Assembly: GCF_036227105.1 (NCBI RefSeq)
Contig: NZ_CP109434.1
Location: 2,236,001-2,300,000, forward strand
Length of the DNA stretch: 64,000 nt
Direction of reading: 5' to 3'
Source of the DNA: Amycolatopsis sp. NBC_01488
Lineage (GTDB): Bacteria; Actinomycetota; Actinomycetes; Mycobacteriales; Pseudonocardiaceae
Numbering within the stretch: position 1 is the first letter of the stretch; each line of letters opens with the position of its first letter. The notes under the pieces are model-generated. The model saw only the letters and a list, made by a program, of their open reading frames with translations, was not told the DNA's origin and ran no database searches. Positions 23,436 to 30,853 of this stretch are shown one piece after another. A program made the position numbers and the translations under genes.

Positions 23436-24968
23436 TCAGGGAGCCGGCGAACCGGTCGGCGCCGGATCCGCCGGTTCGCCCGACTCGGTGACGGCGGACG
23501 CGCTGCTCGGGCACGGCTTCCCGGACGTCGGCGTCACCGTCGTCGACGGCTCGGTGGTCGCCGGGTCGTCGCCGGTGGGTGCCGGCTTGGTCGGCGCGGT
23601 CGTCGTCGTGCTCGCCGGCGACAGCTCCGGGGCCCCGGCGCTCGGCGGCGCCGTCTCGTCGCTGGACTTCGTCATCTCCGTGCTCGTCGAGTCCAGCCGC
23701 GGCGATGTCGTCGAGTGGTCAGGCGTCATGAAGGTAGAGGAGGTCAGGTCGTCGCGCGGGGTTTCGCCGCTCGGGCGCGGGACGGTCCCGCTCCCGCCGC
23801 CGACGTCACCGACCGGGACGTCGGCCGCCGGCACGGACGGCACCTCGTTCGCCCCCACCTGCCGGGTGCCGGTGCGCTGCCGCACCGGGACGGCGACGCC
23901 GGTGCCGCGGCCGTTGAGCACGCCGATGCCGATGTGCGGATCCGGCTGCGGCTGCGGAGGCGGCTGGTGGTGCGACCCGGTCGGCGGCACCACCACGAGC
24001 TCGGGCGCACCGCCGGTCAGCCCGACGTCCTGGACCGGCGTCGAGCCGAACAGCACCGGCCCGGCCGCGACGCCGACGGCACCCACGGCCGCGGTCGACG
24101 CCAGCGCGAGCCCGATCTTGACCTTCGAGCCGACCAGCACGCCCTTGAGCGTCGTACCGAGCCCGGCCAGCACGCCGCTGCCGCCTGCCGCGGCCGGCAC
24201 CAGCAGCACCAGCACCCCGGCGTGGGCGCGCAGCGACGAGCAGACGTCGCGCAGCTCGTCCTGCGTCGCGCGGCACGAGGGGCAGCCGTGCAGGTGGACC
24301 TTGATCCGTTCGGCCTCGGCGCCGGTGACGCTGCCCGCGGTGAACCCGCCGAGCTTTTCGACGACCGCGCGGCACGAGTCCGGCCCGCAGTTCACCGAAA
24401 GGTGCGCCTGCAGGTACGCCGCGCGGAGACCCTGGCGGGCGCGGCGGGCCAGCGCCGCGGTGGCGTTCGCGCTCAGCCCGAAGTGAGTGGCGACCATGGC
24501 CGGCTGCTCGCCCTCGACCTCGGTCTGCCACAGGACGGTCCGCCAGCGCTCGGGCAGGCTCGTGAACGCCGTCGTGATCAGCGTGTGCTCGGCCGTGCGG
24601 GCGTGCGTGTCCGCACCCGCGCCGGCGCGGAAGGTCAGCTCGTCGTCCGACACGGGGACGTCGCGGCGGGCGCCGTGCCACTCCCAGGAGACGCGGCGGG
24701 CGACGGTGAGCAGGTAGGCGCGGACGTAGTCACGGGGACCGGCGCCCCGGCGAAGGGCCTGGAGCACGCGGAAGAACGTCTCCGCGGTGATGTCCTCGGC
24801 CTCGGACCGGTCGGAAGCCAGGCTCTGCGCCAGTCTCCGGACGGCGGCGGCATGCAGCTCGAACAGCTCTCCGAACGCGGCGTCCTCGCCGTTTCGAAGT
24901 CGTTGCAGCAGTGCCTGCTCGTCGGATTCCGAGGCCGCTGGTGGCGGCACCGTGCCCAGCTCGGTCAT
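23436..24968 (-). CDS. ECF sigma factor fused to an anti-sigma zinc domain, membrane helix and Pro/Thr-rich tail
   Basis: 510 residues from ATG 24968 (GAGGAGG upstream; GTG 24980 also possible). Sigma region 2 spans about 20-95 (EAEDITAETFFRVLQAL) and region 4 about 130-188 (SLPERWRTVLWQTEVEGE with a helix-turn-helix). Next comes a ZAS-like zinc module with His225-x3-Cys229-x2-Cys232 and other Cys residues (194, 199). A membrane helix lies at about 283-307, followed by a 200-residue Pro/Thr/Ser-rich extracytoplasmic tail. A sigma factor tethered to its own anti-sigma must be released by proteolysis or signalling. Related fused ECF groups are known in actinobacteria; the trigger here is not. 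Confidence 0.85.
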   Translation of the reverse strand: MTELGTVPPPAASESDEQALLQRLRNGEDAAFGELFELHAAAVRRLAQSLASDRSEAEDITAETFFRVLQALRRGAGPRDYVRAYLLTVARRVSWEWHGARRDVPVSDDELTFRAGAGADTHARTAEHTLITTAFTSLPERWRTVLWQTEVEGEQPAMVATHFGLSANATAALARRARQGLRAAYLQAHLSVNCGPDSCRAVVEKLGGFTAGSVTGAEAERIKVHLHGCPSCRATQDELRDVCSSLRAHAGVLVLLVPAAAGGSGVLAGLGTTLKGVLVGSKVKIGLALASTAAVGAVGVAAGPVLFGSTPVQDVGLTGGAPELVVVPPTGSHHQPPPQPQPDPHIGIGVLNGRGTGVAVPVRQRTGTRQVGANEVPSVPAADVPVGDVGGGSGTVPRPSGETPRDDLTSSTFMTPDHSTTSPRLDSTSTEMTKSSDETAPPSAGAPELSPASTTTTAPTKPAPTGDDPATTEPSTTVTPTSGKPCPSSASAVTESGEPADPAPTGSPAP

Positions 24969-25127
24969 CCGGCCCGGCACCTCCTCCCCGAAGGTCTCCC
25001 CATTCGGTCGAATGGGGACACCATACGGAGGGAATCAGCCGTCGTCACCCCTTGTACGCCAGCTGTGACACCGAAGCACCGGCTCAGGGCACCGGGGGAC
25101 CCGCTCATCGGAGCGGTTTCCGGTTGG

Positions 25128-25133
25128 TATAGA
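25128..25133 (+). promoter_or_regulatory. -10 element of the tRNA-Gly promoter
   Basis: TATAGA sits 24 bp before the mature tRNA, within GGTTGGTATAGAGTGC. The -35 is weak. It is placed as expected for a vegetative sigma promoter of a stable RNA. Confidence 0.45.
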
Positions 25134-25156
25134 GTGCTTCTCAACAGCAAGGCAGT

Positions 25157-25229
25157 GCGGATGTAGCGCAGCTGGTAGCGCATCACCTTGCCAAGGTGAG
25201 GGTCGCGGGTTCGAATCCCGTCATCCGCT
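25157..25229 (+). tRNA. tRNA-Gly (anticodon GCC)
   Basis: A 73-nt cloverleaf. The acceptor stem GCGGATG pairs with CATCCGC, the D-arm is GCGC...GCGC, the anticodon stem TCACC/GGTGA holds the loop TTGCCAA with GCC at 34-36, and the T-arm is GCGGG-TTCGAAT-CCCGT. The discriminator is T and CCA is not encoded. It is a single isolated tRNA gene with no integrase gene nearby. Confidence 0.97.
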
Positions 25230-25236
25230 CAGGGAC

Positions 25237-25276
25237 AGGGGCCGTGTGTCGACGGACAGCGTCGACCACGGCCCCT
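25237..25276 (+). terminator. tRNA-Gly terminator hairpin
   Basis: Outer stem AGGGGCCGTG/CACGGCCCCT continues as GTCGAC/GTCGAC after a one-base bulge, giving 16 bp with a seven-base loop, directly behind the tRNA. A second G/C hairpin (CCGGGGGC/GCCCCCGG) follows near 25289-25307. Nothing else is seen up to 25496. Confidence 0.7.
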
Positions 25277-25496
25277 TCGCCATTTCACCCCGGGGGCCGA
25301 GCCCCCGGACCCCCACGGCGCCTCCGCCAGACTTCGCGAGCGGGTCGGTCCGGTGACCGCTGTCACACGACGTTCGTCGGTTGCGGCCGGGCTCGTGCCG
25401 GTTCGGCAATGGTTTTCATCTGGTGGTCCGGACGCCTTTTCGCGAAGCCACCTCTTCGGGTGATGCTCGGGGGGCCGACGCCGCGGGTCCTGGGAG

Positions 25497-25898
25497 CTAC
25501 AGCTCGTAGACGTCCAGGACCGTCGGGGCCACCGGGGTCAGGTGCGGGTCTTCGCGCTCCGTCACCTGGCCGCGCGCCATGCGGTAGACGCGGAACTCGT
25601 TGTCGTGCTCGGGGTCCTGGTCGTCCCAGACGTGCAGGAGGCCGTACGAACCCGGGGCCAGCTCGCCGGCCCTCGTGAACAGCTCCAGCAGCTCCGGGGC
25701 CAGGCGGCCGCCGTGCTTGTCGAAGCCCGCGAAGTGGAGCATCGGCATGCCCGCGCTCCAGCGGAGGTCGACCAGGTCGAAGTCACCCGCGTCGCGGATG
25801 GCGCGGTGCACGCGGTCGACCAGGCGCTCCAGGAGCGCCGCGTCGTCATCGCCGCTCGCGGTCGCCTGGATGGTCACCCAGCCGTGATATTCGAACAC
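25497..25898 (-). CDS. Imm7-family immunity protein
   Basis: 133 residues, start GTG 25898 (MFEYHGWVTIQ). The family's opening FEYHGW and the later LLHVWDDQDPEHDNEFRVYRMARG to PVAPTVLDVYEL block match Imm7, an immunity protein predicted in polymorphic-toxin systems. TACCGT lies seven bases upstream of the GTG and no ribosome site is present, so the message may be leaderless. No toxin gene of recognisable type is adjacent, so it appears orphaned. The DUF2716 gene lies 33 bp upstream on the same strand. Confidence 0.75.
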   Translation of the reverse strand: MFEYHGWVTIQATASGDDDAALLERLVDRVHRAIRDAGDFDLVDLRWSAGMPMLHFAGFDKHGGRLAPELLELFTRAGELAPGSYGLLHVWDDQDPEHDNEFRVYRMARGQVTEREDPHLTPVAPTVLDVYEL

Positions 25899-25931
25899 CC
25901 GCGCAACGGTAGCAAGAGATCAACGGCGAGT

Positions 25932-26471
25932 TCAGCGGGCCAGCGCGGACGGCTTTCCGTCCTTGCGCAGGACGTTCGTCAGGACGCCTTCGCCGTGCTT
26001 CTCGAACGCCGGGACGAGCTTGTCGCCGAACACGCAGAGCGTGCGCTCCCAGGGGTGGCCGAGCGTGCCGAACGAGAAGTCCGCGGCCAGGAACAGGTGG
26101 TAGTCCGCGCGCGGGAACACCGGCACCGGCCAGCGCGCGCCCGGGGTCATCAGGTGCGGGCGGACGCGGTAGGACTGGTGCTGCCAGTGCAGCGCCCACA
26201 TCCAGTCGTCGGGGCCGCAGACCTCGCGGAACGCGGCCAGCGCGATGGCCGCGACCTGGTGCTCGTCGACGGCGTACGGGCCGAGGCGGAACTCCGCCGA
26301 GGCGCGGTCCAGGTCGCCGGGCGAGAGGTCCCAGGTCCGCGACGGCACCGGCTCGCGGAAGCCCGGCCAGGCGTGGGCGTAGGTGCTCGGCCAGAACGCC
26401 AGCTTGTCGTACACCCAGTACCAGGCGGGTTCGTCGGCGACGCGGGAGACGGCTTCCCAGGCAGCATTCAC
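25932..26471 (-). CDS. DUF2716 family protein
   Basis: 179 residues, start GTG 26471 behind AGAGG. Trp-rich soluble protein (WYWVYDKLAFWPS, PSRTWDLS, DDWMWALHWQHQSYRVRPH) with a conserved PVPVFPRADYHLFLAADFSFGTLGHPW region typical of DUF2716, a family of unknown function scattered through Streptomyces-like genomes. No signal or membrane helix. It precedes the Imm7 gene on the same strand, so both may form an immunity-like cassette next to tRNA-Gly. That role is a guess from context only. Confidence 0.75.
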   Translation of the reverse strand: MNAAWEAVSRVADEPAWYWVYDKLAFWPSTYAHAWPGFREPVPSRTWDLSPGDLDRASAEFRLGPYAVDEHQVAAIALAAFREVCGPDDWMWALHWQHQSYRVRPHLMTPGARWPVPVFPRADYHLFLAADFSFGTLGHPWERTLCVFGDKLVPAFEKHGEGVLTNVLRKDGKPSALAR

Positions 26472-26605
26472 TGTTACGACCTCTGACTCGGCCGGGCACG
26501 GAAGAACACGCGAAAGCTTCGTGTTCGGCCTCCGGTTTGTCCAGTCCGCGTCCGCTCACCGCGAACTGTGTCACTCGACCGGGTGGGTTCTGCCAAGTTG
26601 TCACC

Positions 26606-27280
26606 ATGCGGGTTGTCTTCGTGCACGGTGCGTTCGTCCGGGACGGCGCCTGGTGGTGGCAGCCGACGGCGGAGGTACTCGCCCGGCACGGTCTGCGCAG
26701 CTCAGCGGTGGTGCTGCCGAGCTGCGAGAGCGAGCCGCGCGGCGATCTCCAGGACGACGCCGCGGCCGTCCGCGCGCTGCTCGACGCCGCCGACGAGCCC
26801 GTTCTGCTGGTCGGACATTCGTACGGAGGGATGGTGATCACAGAGGCCGGGAACCACCCCGCCGTCCGCCGGCTCGTCTACGTGACGTCGTTCCTGCCGG
26901 ACGTCGGCGAGGCGCTGGCGGACTTCGGCGGCACCGAGCCGCCGCCCTGGCACGTCAGCCACGGCGACGGCACCGCGAGCGTCCGCGAGGAGCTGGTGCG
27001 GCCGCTCTTCGCCCAGGACTTCGACGACGTGGCGTACGCCGGCGCCGCGGCCCGGCTCACCGCCCAGAACGAGGTGGTCTTCGGCCAGCGGACGACGACC
27101 GCCGCGTGGCGCGAGATCCCGGCCACGTACCTCGTCTGCGCCGACGACCGCGCGACGCTGCCCGAGAAGCAGCGGGAACAGGCGGCGCGCGCCACCGACG
27201 TCGTCGAGCTGCCGGTGGCGCACCACCCCTTCGTCACCCGGCCGGAGCAGGTGGCCGGGGTACTTCAGACGACGACGTAG
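26606..27280 (+). CDS. alpha/beta hydrolase
   Basis: 224 residues from ATG 26606. The strand-HG oxyanion motif is VVFVHGAF near residue 4, the nucleophile elbow is GHSYGG (Ser near 73), an acid Asp lies in VCADDRATLP near 176, and the catalytic His in VAHHPFV near 203. It resembles small actinobacterial esterases of the salicylate-esterase/HNL-like group. Cytoplasmic, substrate unknown. Its last 16 bp overlap the convergent kinase gene, so antisense transcription may matter. Confidence 0.87.
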   Translation: MRVVFVHGAFVRDGAWWWQPTAEVLARHGLRSSAVVLPSCESEPRGDLQDDAAAVRALLDAADEPVLLVGHSYGGMVITEAGNHPAVRRLVYVTSFLPDVGEALADFGGTEPPPWHVSHGDGTASVREELVRPLFAQDFDDVAYAGAAARLTAQNEVVFGQRTTTAAWREIPATYLVCADDRATLPEKQREQAARATDVVELPVAHHPFVTRPEQVAGVLQTTT

Positions 27281-28812
27281 CCCATCAGGAACTCCTTGGT
27301 CTTGCCCTCGCAGCCGGCGTCGAGCGAGTCGAAGTGGTTCGCGCCCGCGTTGCAGCGGTAGAGCGGCCGCGCGCTCGCCCAGGACGGCGGGTTGGCGTAG
27401 ATGTGGCCGAGCAGGCCGAGGGACTGCTGGCCCTCGCACTTGCCGCTCTGGTCGGGCGAGGTGAACCAGTCCGGCTGGTCCTTCACCTTGCAGGCGAACA
27501 GCTTCCGCGTGTCCGGCTCGGCCGTCGCGACGAGGGAGCCGAACACGCCCTCCTTCGTGAACCCGGCCGGCGGGCCGATCTTCTTCGTGCCGCTGAAGTG
27601 GCCGCCGTCCGGCTGGTGGTAGCGGATCAACGGCACTTCGGCCGGGTGCGGCTTGTCCCCGGTGGTCGGCGTCGGGGACGGCGGGGTCGAACTCGCGCCC
27701 GGCAACGCCGACGTGCTCGGGGACGAGGTGGGCTTCTTGGAGCTGGGCTTCGAAGTGGTCGGCTTCGCGGCGGACGACGTCGACGCCGGACCGGGAGCGC
27801 TCGCGGCCACCGGCGTGGTGGCGTCCGGCTTGAGGAGGAAGATCGCGCCGAGCGCGGCGACGACGGCGACCGCCACCCCGGTCAGCACCAGCGGCAGCCG
27901 GCGCTTCTTCGGCGGCGGCTCCCAGTCCACTGTGGTCGGTGACGGCGCGGCCACCTTGGCCGTCACCGGCTCGAAGACGACCGTCGGCAACGCGGCCGGG
28001 TCGACCGCCGACGTCGGCGAGTCCGTGATCGCGCTGCGCGCGGTTTCCAGCAGCCGCCGGACTCCGGACGCGGTCAGCCGGTCCGAAGTGGACTGGGTCA
28101 GCAGGCCGCGGACGGCGTCGGCGAGCGGGCCGCGGCAGCGGTCGAGCACCGGCTGCTCGTACATGATCGCGTGCAGGGTCGCGGCCGTGGTGGTGCGCTG
28201 GAAGGGCGCCCGGCCTTCGGCGGCGTGGAAGAGCGTCGCGCCCAGCGACCAGAGGTCCGACGCCGGCGACGGCCCGGCCCCGGCGAACAGCTCGGGCGCC
28301 ATGTACCCGGGCGAGCCCATGACGCCGCCGGTCTGCGTCAGCGAAGGGTCGTCCATCGCCCGCGCGATGCCGAAGTCGGCGAGCTTCACGCGGTCGCCGG
28401 GCAGCACCATGATGTTGCTGGGCTTGACGTCCCGGTGCACGACGCCGGCCGCGTGGGCGCTCTCCAGCGCGCCGAGCACCTGCAGCCCGAGCGCGGCGAC
28501 GCGGTCGTTGGCCAGCGATCCCTCACGGCCGACGACGTCGGCGAGCGTCGGCGCGACCACCAGCTCCATCACGATGAACGTGGCGCCGTGCTCGCTGACG
28601 ACGTCGTACACCGTGACGACCGCGGGGTCGTTCAGCCGCCCCGCGGTGCGGGCTTCGCGCATGACCCGCTCGAGGTTGGTACCCGGCGGGGTGGCCAGCT
28701 CCTTCAGCGCGACCGCCCGCCCGAGCACCCTGTCCTCGGCGCGCCAGACGACGCCCATGCCGCCCCGGCCCAGCTCGGCCGAGATCGCGTACCGCCCCGC
28801 GACCAGTCTCAT
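27265..28812 (-). CDS. PknB-type Ser/Thr protein kinase with extracytoplasmic Cys-containing domain
   Basis: 515 residues. The kinase domain spans about 1-262: GRGGMGVVW, the catalytic Lys near 37, VVHRDVKPSN, LADFGIARA, and an activation loop reaching MGSPGYMAPE. A membrane helix lies at about 308-328 (LPLVLTGVAVAVVAALGAIFLL), followed by a Thr/Pro/Ser linker. The terminal domain of about 130 residues carries Cys residues and Gly/Trp repeats (YHQPDGGHFSG, LYRCNAGANHFDS) reminiscent of DUF5648-like extracellular repeats. It probably senses an envelope ligand. A hairpin separates it from the upstream gene. Confidence 0.9.
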   Translation of the reverse strand: MRLVAGRYAISAELGRGGMGVVWRAEDRVLGRAVALKELATPPGTNLERVMREARTAGRLNDPAVVTVYDVVSEHGATFIVMELVVAPTLADVVGREGSLANDRVAALGLQVLGALESAHAAGVVHRDVKPSNIMVLPGDRVKLADFGIARAMDDPSLTQTGGVMGSPGYMAPELFAGAGPSPASDLWSLGATLFHAAEGRAPFQRTTTAATLHAIMYEQPVLDRCRGPLADAVRGLLTQSTSDRLTASGVRRLLETARSAITDSPTSAVDPAALPTVVFEPVTAKVAAPSPTTVDWEPPPKKRRLPLVLTGVAVAVVAALGAIFLLKPDATTPVAASAPGPASTSSAAKPTTSKPSSKKPTSSPSTSALPGASSTPPSPTPTTGDKPHPAEVPLIRYHQPDGGHFSGTKKIGPPAGFTKEGVFGSLVATAEPDTRKLFACKVKDQPDWFTSPDQSGKCEGQQSLGLLGHIYANPPSWASARPLYRCNAGANHFDSLDAGCEGKTKEFLMGYVVV

Positions 28813-28848
28813 CGTCGCCCCCCTGAAAGCTCGGAGGCGATGCTAGGG

Positions 28849-28874
28849 GAGGCGCCGGACGGGCCCGGCGCCTC
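28849..28874 (-). terminator. hairpin between unknown gene and kinase
   Basis: A 10-bp perfect stem GAGGCGCCGG/CCGGCGCCTC with a six-base loop, just past the stop at 28882 and 37 bp before the kinase start. Confidence 0.6.
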
Positions 28875-28881
28875 CCCGGGC

Positions 28882-29487
28882 TCAGGCCACGTCCCAGAGC
28901 GTGAGGAACGCCGAAGCCTCGCTGCGGGCCCAGGGCCGCAACCGTTCGCGATCGCGGGCGGAGAGCTGGAACTCCTTGCTCCGGCGGACGTCGACCACCA
29001 GCGCGTGCCCGCCCGGCAGGATGTCCGGCATCGCCTGCTCCAGCACCCACAGCGCGAGCTGCGCGGAGTCCTTCGTGAGCGGTTCCTCCTTGAAGTAGAG
29101 CCAGGTCGCGTACCGGCGGCCGTCGCTCTTGCGGAGCCCGAGCTGGGGGCTGACGCCGATCTCGAGGTCGCCGATCCGGCAGCGGCCGCGCCCGACCTCG
29201 ACCAGCCGCGGCGACTTCCGGCCGAGGTACCGCAGCCAGCCCTCGGCTATCGCGGCGTAGTGCGGTTTCGTCCGGTCGTCGGCGGCGTTGACGAGCGCGC
29301 GCAACGCGACCTCGTCCTGGTTCGCCGCCCGGCCGGACCGCACGGCCTTGGCCGCCCGCCGGTAGTAGTTGAACGCGGCTCGCGCCGGGTCCTCGTACAG
29401 CCGGCGCTGCCGCCGGACGAACGACGACCGCGACGGACCGGAACTCGCGCTGTAGCCCACGAACGTGGGCAGGGTGATGTAGGCCAT
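28882..29487 (-). CDS. unknown protein behind a LexA-like box
   Basis: 201 residues from ATG 29487 with GGAGG upstream. I do not recognise the family. It is basic, soluble and without signal or membrane helix. It has an Arg/Tyr-rich start (SSFVRRQRRLYEDPARAAFNYYRRAAKA), then LRALVNAADDRTKPHYAAIAEGWLRYLG and VRRSKEFQLSARDRERLRPWARSEASAFLTLWD. The Arg content would suit a DNA-associated protein. A near-perfect LexA box overlaps its probable -10, so it may be induced by DNA damage. It is followed by its own hairpin. Confidence 0.7.
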   Translation of the reverse strand: MAYITLPTFVGYSASSGPSRSSFVRRQRRLYEDPARAAFNYYRRAAKAVRSGRAANQDEVALRALVNAADDRTKPHYAAIAEGWLRYLGRKSPRLVEVGRGRCRIGDLEIGVSPQLGLRKSDGRRYATWLYFKEEPLTKDSAQLALWVLEQAMPDILPGGHALVVDVRRSKEFQLSARDRERLRPWARSEASAFLTLWDVA

Positions 29488-29554
29488 GGCCCTGCCTTCC
29501 TCCATCACGCCACCCGCGCACGCGAGCGGCATCTCCCCTGGACAACGCCCATTT

Positions 29555-29570
29555 TAGAACATATGTACGA
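29555..29570 (-). promoter_or_regulatory. LexA (SOS) box
   Basis: Read toward the gene at 28882-29487 the sequence is TCGTACATATGTTCTA. It matches 10 of the 12 fixed bases of the actinobacterial consensus TCGAAC-N4-GTTCGA, with a perfect ACATATGT core. TAAAAT at 29551-29556 overlaps it and could be the -10. The box is 68 bp upstream of the start codon. Confidence 0.6.
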
Positions 29571-29719
29571 CAGTTTCGGGGGCTGTTGCGGTGACGTGAA
29601 GCGGGGACTCCCGGAACGCGCGGACTTGCGCTAAGTTGCCGATCAACCTCGAACCGCAACCTCGCAGGTCGGCCGCACGTGCCAGACTGATGCCCCGAAT
29701 GGTGGATGGGGGTCCAAGG

Positions 29720-30853
29720 ATGAGCTGGCAGGAAGAGCTTCGCCGTCTCGACTCGGAGCTTGCCGAAGGCCGCATCGAGCCCGCTGACCACCGCAAACAG
29801 CGTGACGAGCTGCTCGCACAGGCCTCCGGTTCGACCGTGCCCTCACCTGTCCCTTCACCGTTACGCCGTCCGGGTGACAACTGGCGGAGCGCGAACCCGG
29901 CCAGCCACCCGGCACCGCCGCCGCAGCGCATCGAATCGCCGCGGCCCGCGGTGCCGCACCAGAAGCCCCACCCGCCGTGGCAGCGCACCGGGCTGCCGGC
30001 GACCGTGGGCTCGAGCCCGGTGCCGGCCATCCCGGACCACATGACCACCGCGCCGAGCCCCGCCGACATCGTCCCCACCCGCTACTTGCGCATCGACGGG
30101 CCGGCCGGGCAGGAACCGGGCAGCCGGTTCCCGCCGATCACGCCGCCCCGCGGCGAAACCCGCCAGCCGCCGCGGGACGCCGGACCGGAGGAGCCGCCGG
30201 GCAAGCACCGCTTCGGCGGCGGTGACGGCCCGTCGGCCGGGCGCTCCTGGACGACCTGGCCGTTCATCACGCTCGGCGTCCTCGTGGTGCTCGGCATGAT
30301 CGTCGGCGCGACGATGTGGCTCGGGAAGGACGACCCGAAGCCCGACCCGCTCTCCACGTTCGTGCCGCAACCCCCGGCCGCCGTCGCCCAGCCGCAGCTG
30401 GAGGACCAGGTCCCGCCGCTGCCCGGCAAGCAGTATCCGGAGAGCTCGACGATGTCGCTGGCCAAGGGCCTGGACCTGAACCTGTACCCCAAGGAGAGCG
30501 CCCAGGTCTTCTCGCAGCACGGCGTCACGCAGTTCGTCTACCGCGGCTCGTCGACCGGCGACACGGGGTACCTCGCCTTCGCACTCCCCACCGACTCCCC
30601 CGAGGACGCGAAGGCCGTCGTCGACTACCTGCGCGCGGCCGCCGACGCCGGCGGGTTCGCCCCGCTCGCCGCCGACCCGCAGGTCGTCACCGGCCGCAAC
30701 GGCGACCGGCGGATGGACGGCACCTGGTACACCTCGGGCAAGGTCGCACTGGTGATCTGGGCGTCGCGGCCGTTCGACAAGGACAAGAACGAGCTGAAGA
30801 CCAGCCTGGACAACGCGGTTGCGGTGTTCCGGAAAGCGCTCCCACCCAGCTGA
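29720..30853 (+). CDS. SHOCT-like membrane protein, paralog 1
   Basis: 377 residues from ATG 29720. A short helical N-terminus MSWQEELRRLDSELAEGR, ending around DELLAQ, resembles the SHOCT oligomerisation motif. A Pro-rich cytoplasmic region follows (about 40-205), then one membrane helix (about 210-232) and an extracytoplasmic domain ending AVAVFRKALPPS. It is a paralog of the protein at 37034-38257 (same N-terminus, helix and layout). No enzyme motif. Its stop abuts the stop of the convergent glycosyltransferase gene with no base between. A role in envelope assembly is inferred only from the locus. Confidence 0.75.
   Translation: MSWQEELRRLDSELAEGRIEPADHRKQRDELLAQASGSTVPSPVPSPLRRPGDNWRSANPASHPAPPPQRIESPRPAVPHQKPHPPWQRTGLPATVGSSPVPAIPDHMTTAPSPADIVPTRYLRIDGPAGQEPGSRFPPITPPRGETRQPPRDAGPEEPPGKHRFGGGDGPSAGRSWTTWPFITLGVLVVLGMIVGATMWLGKDDPKPDPLSTFVPQPPAAVAQPQLEDQVPPLPGKQYPESSTMSLAKGLDLNLYPKESAQVFSQHGVTQFVYRGSSTGDTGYLAFALPTDSPEDAKAVVDYLRAAADAGGFAPLAADPQVVTGRNGDRRMDGTWYTSGKVALVIWASRPFDKDKNELKTSLDNAVAVFRKALPPS

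Noticed and set aside
25157..26500. Integrated element at tRNA-Gly.
   Set aside because: No integrase, no duplicated tRNA 3' end and no excision genes are visible, so only a weak suspicion remains.
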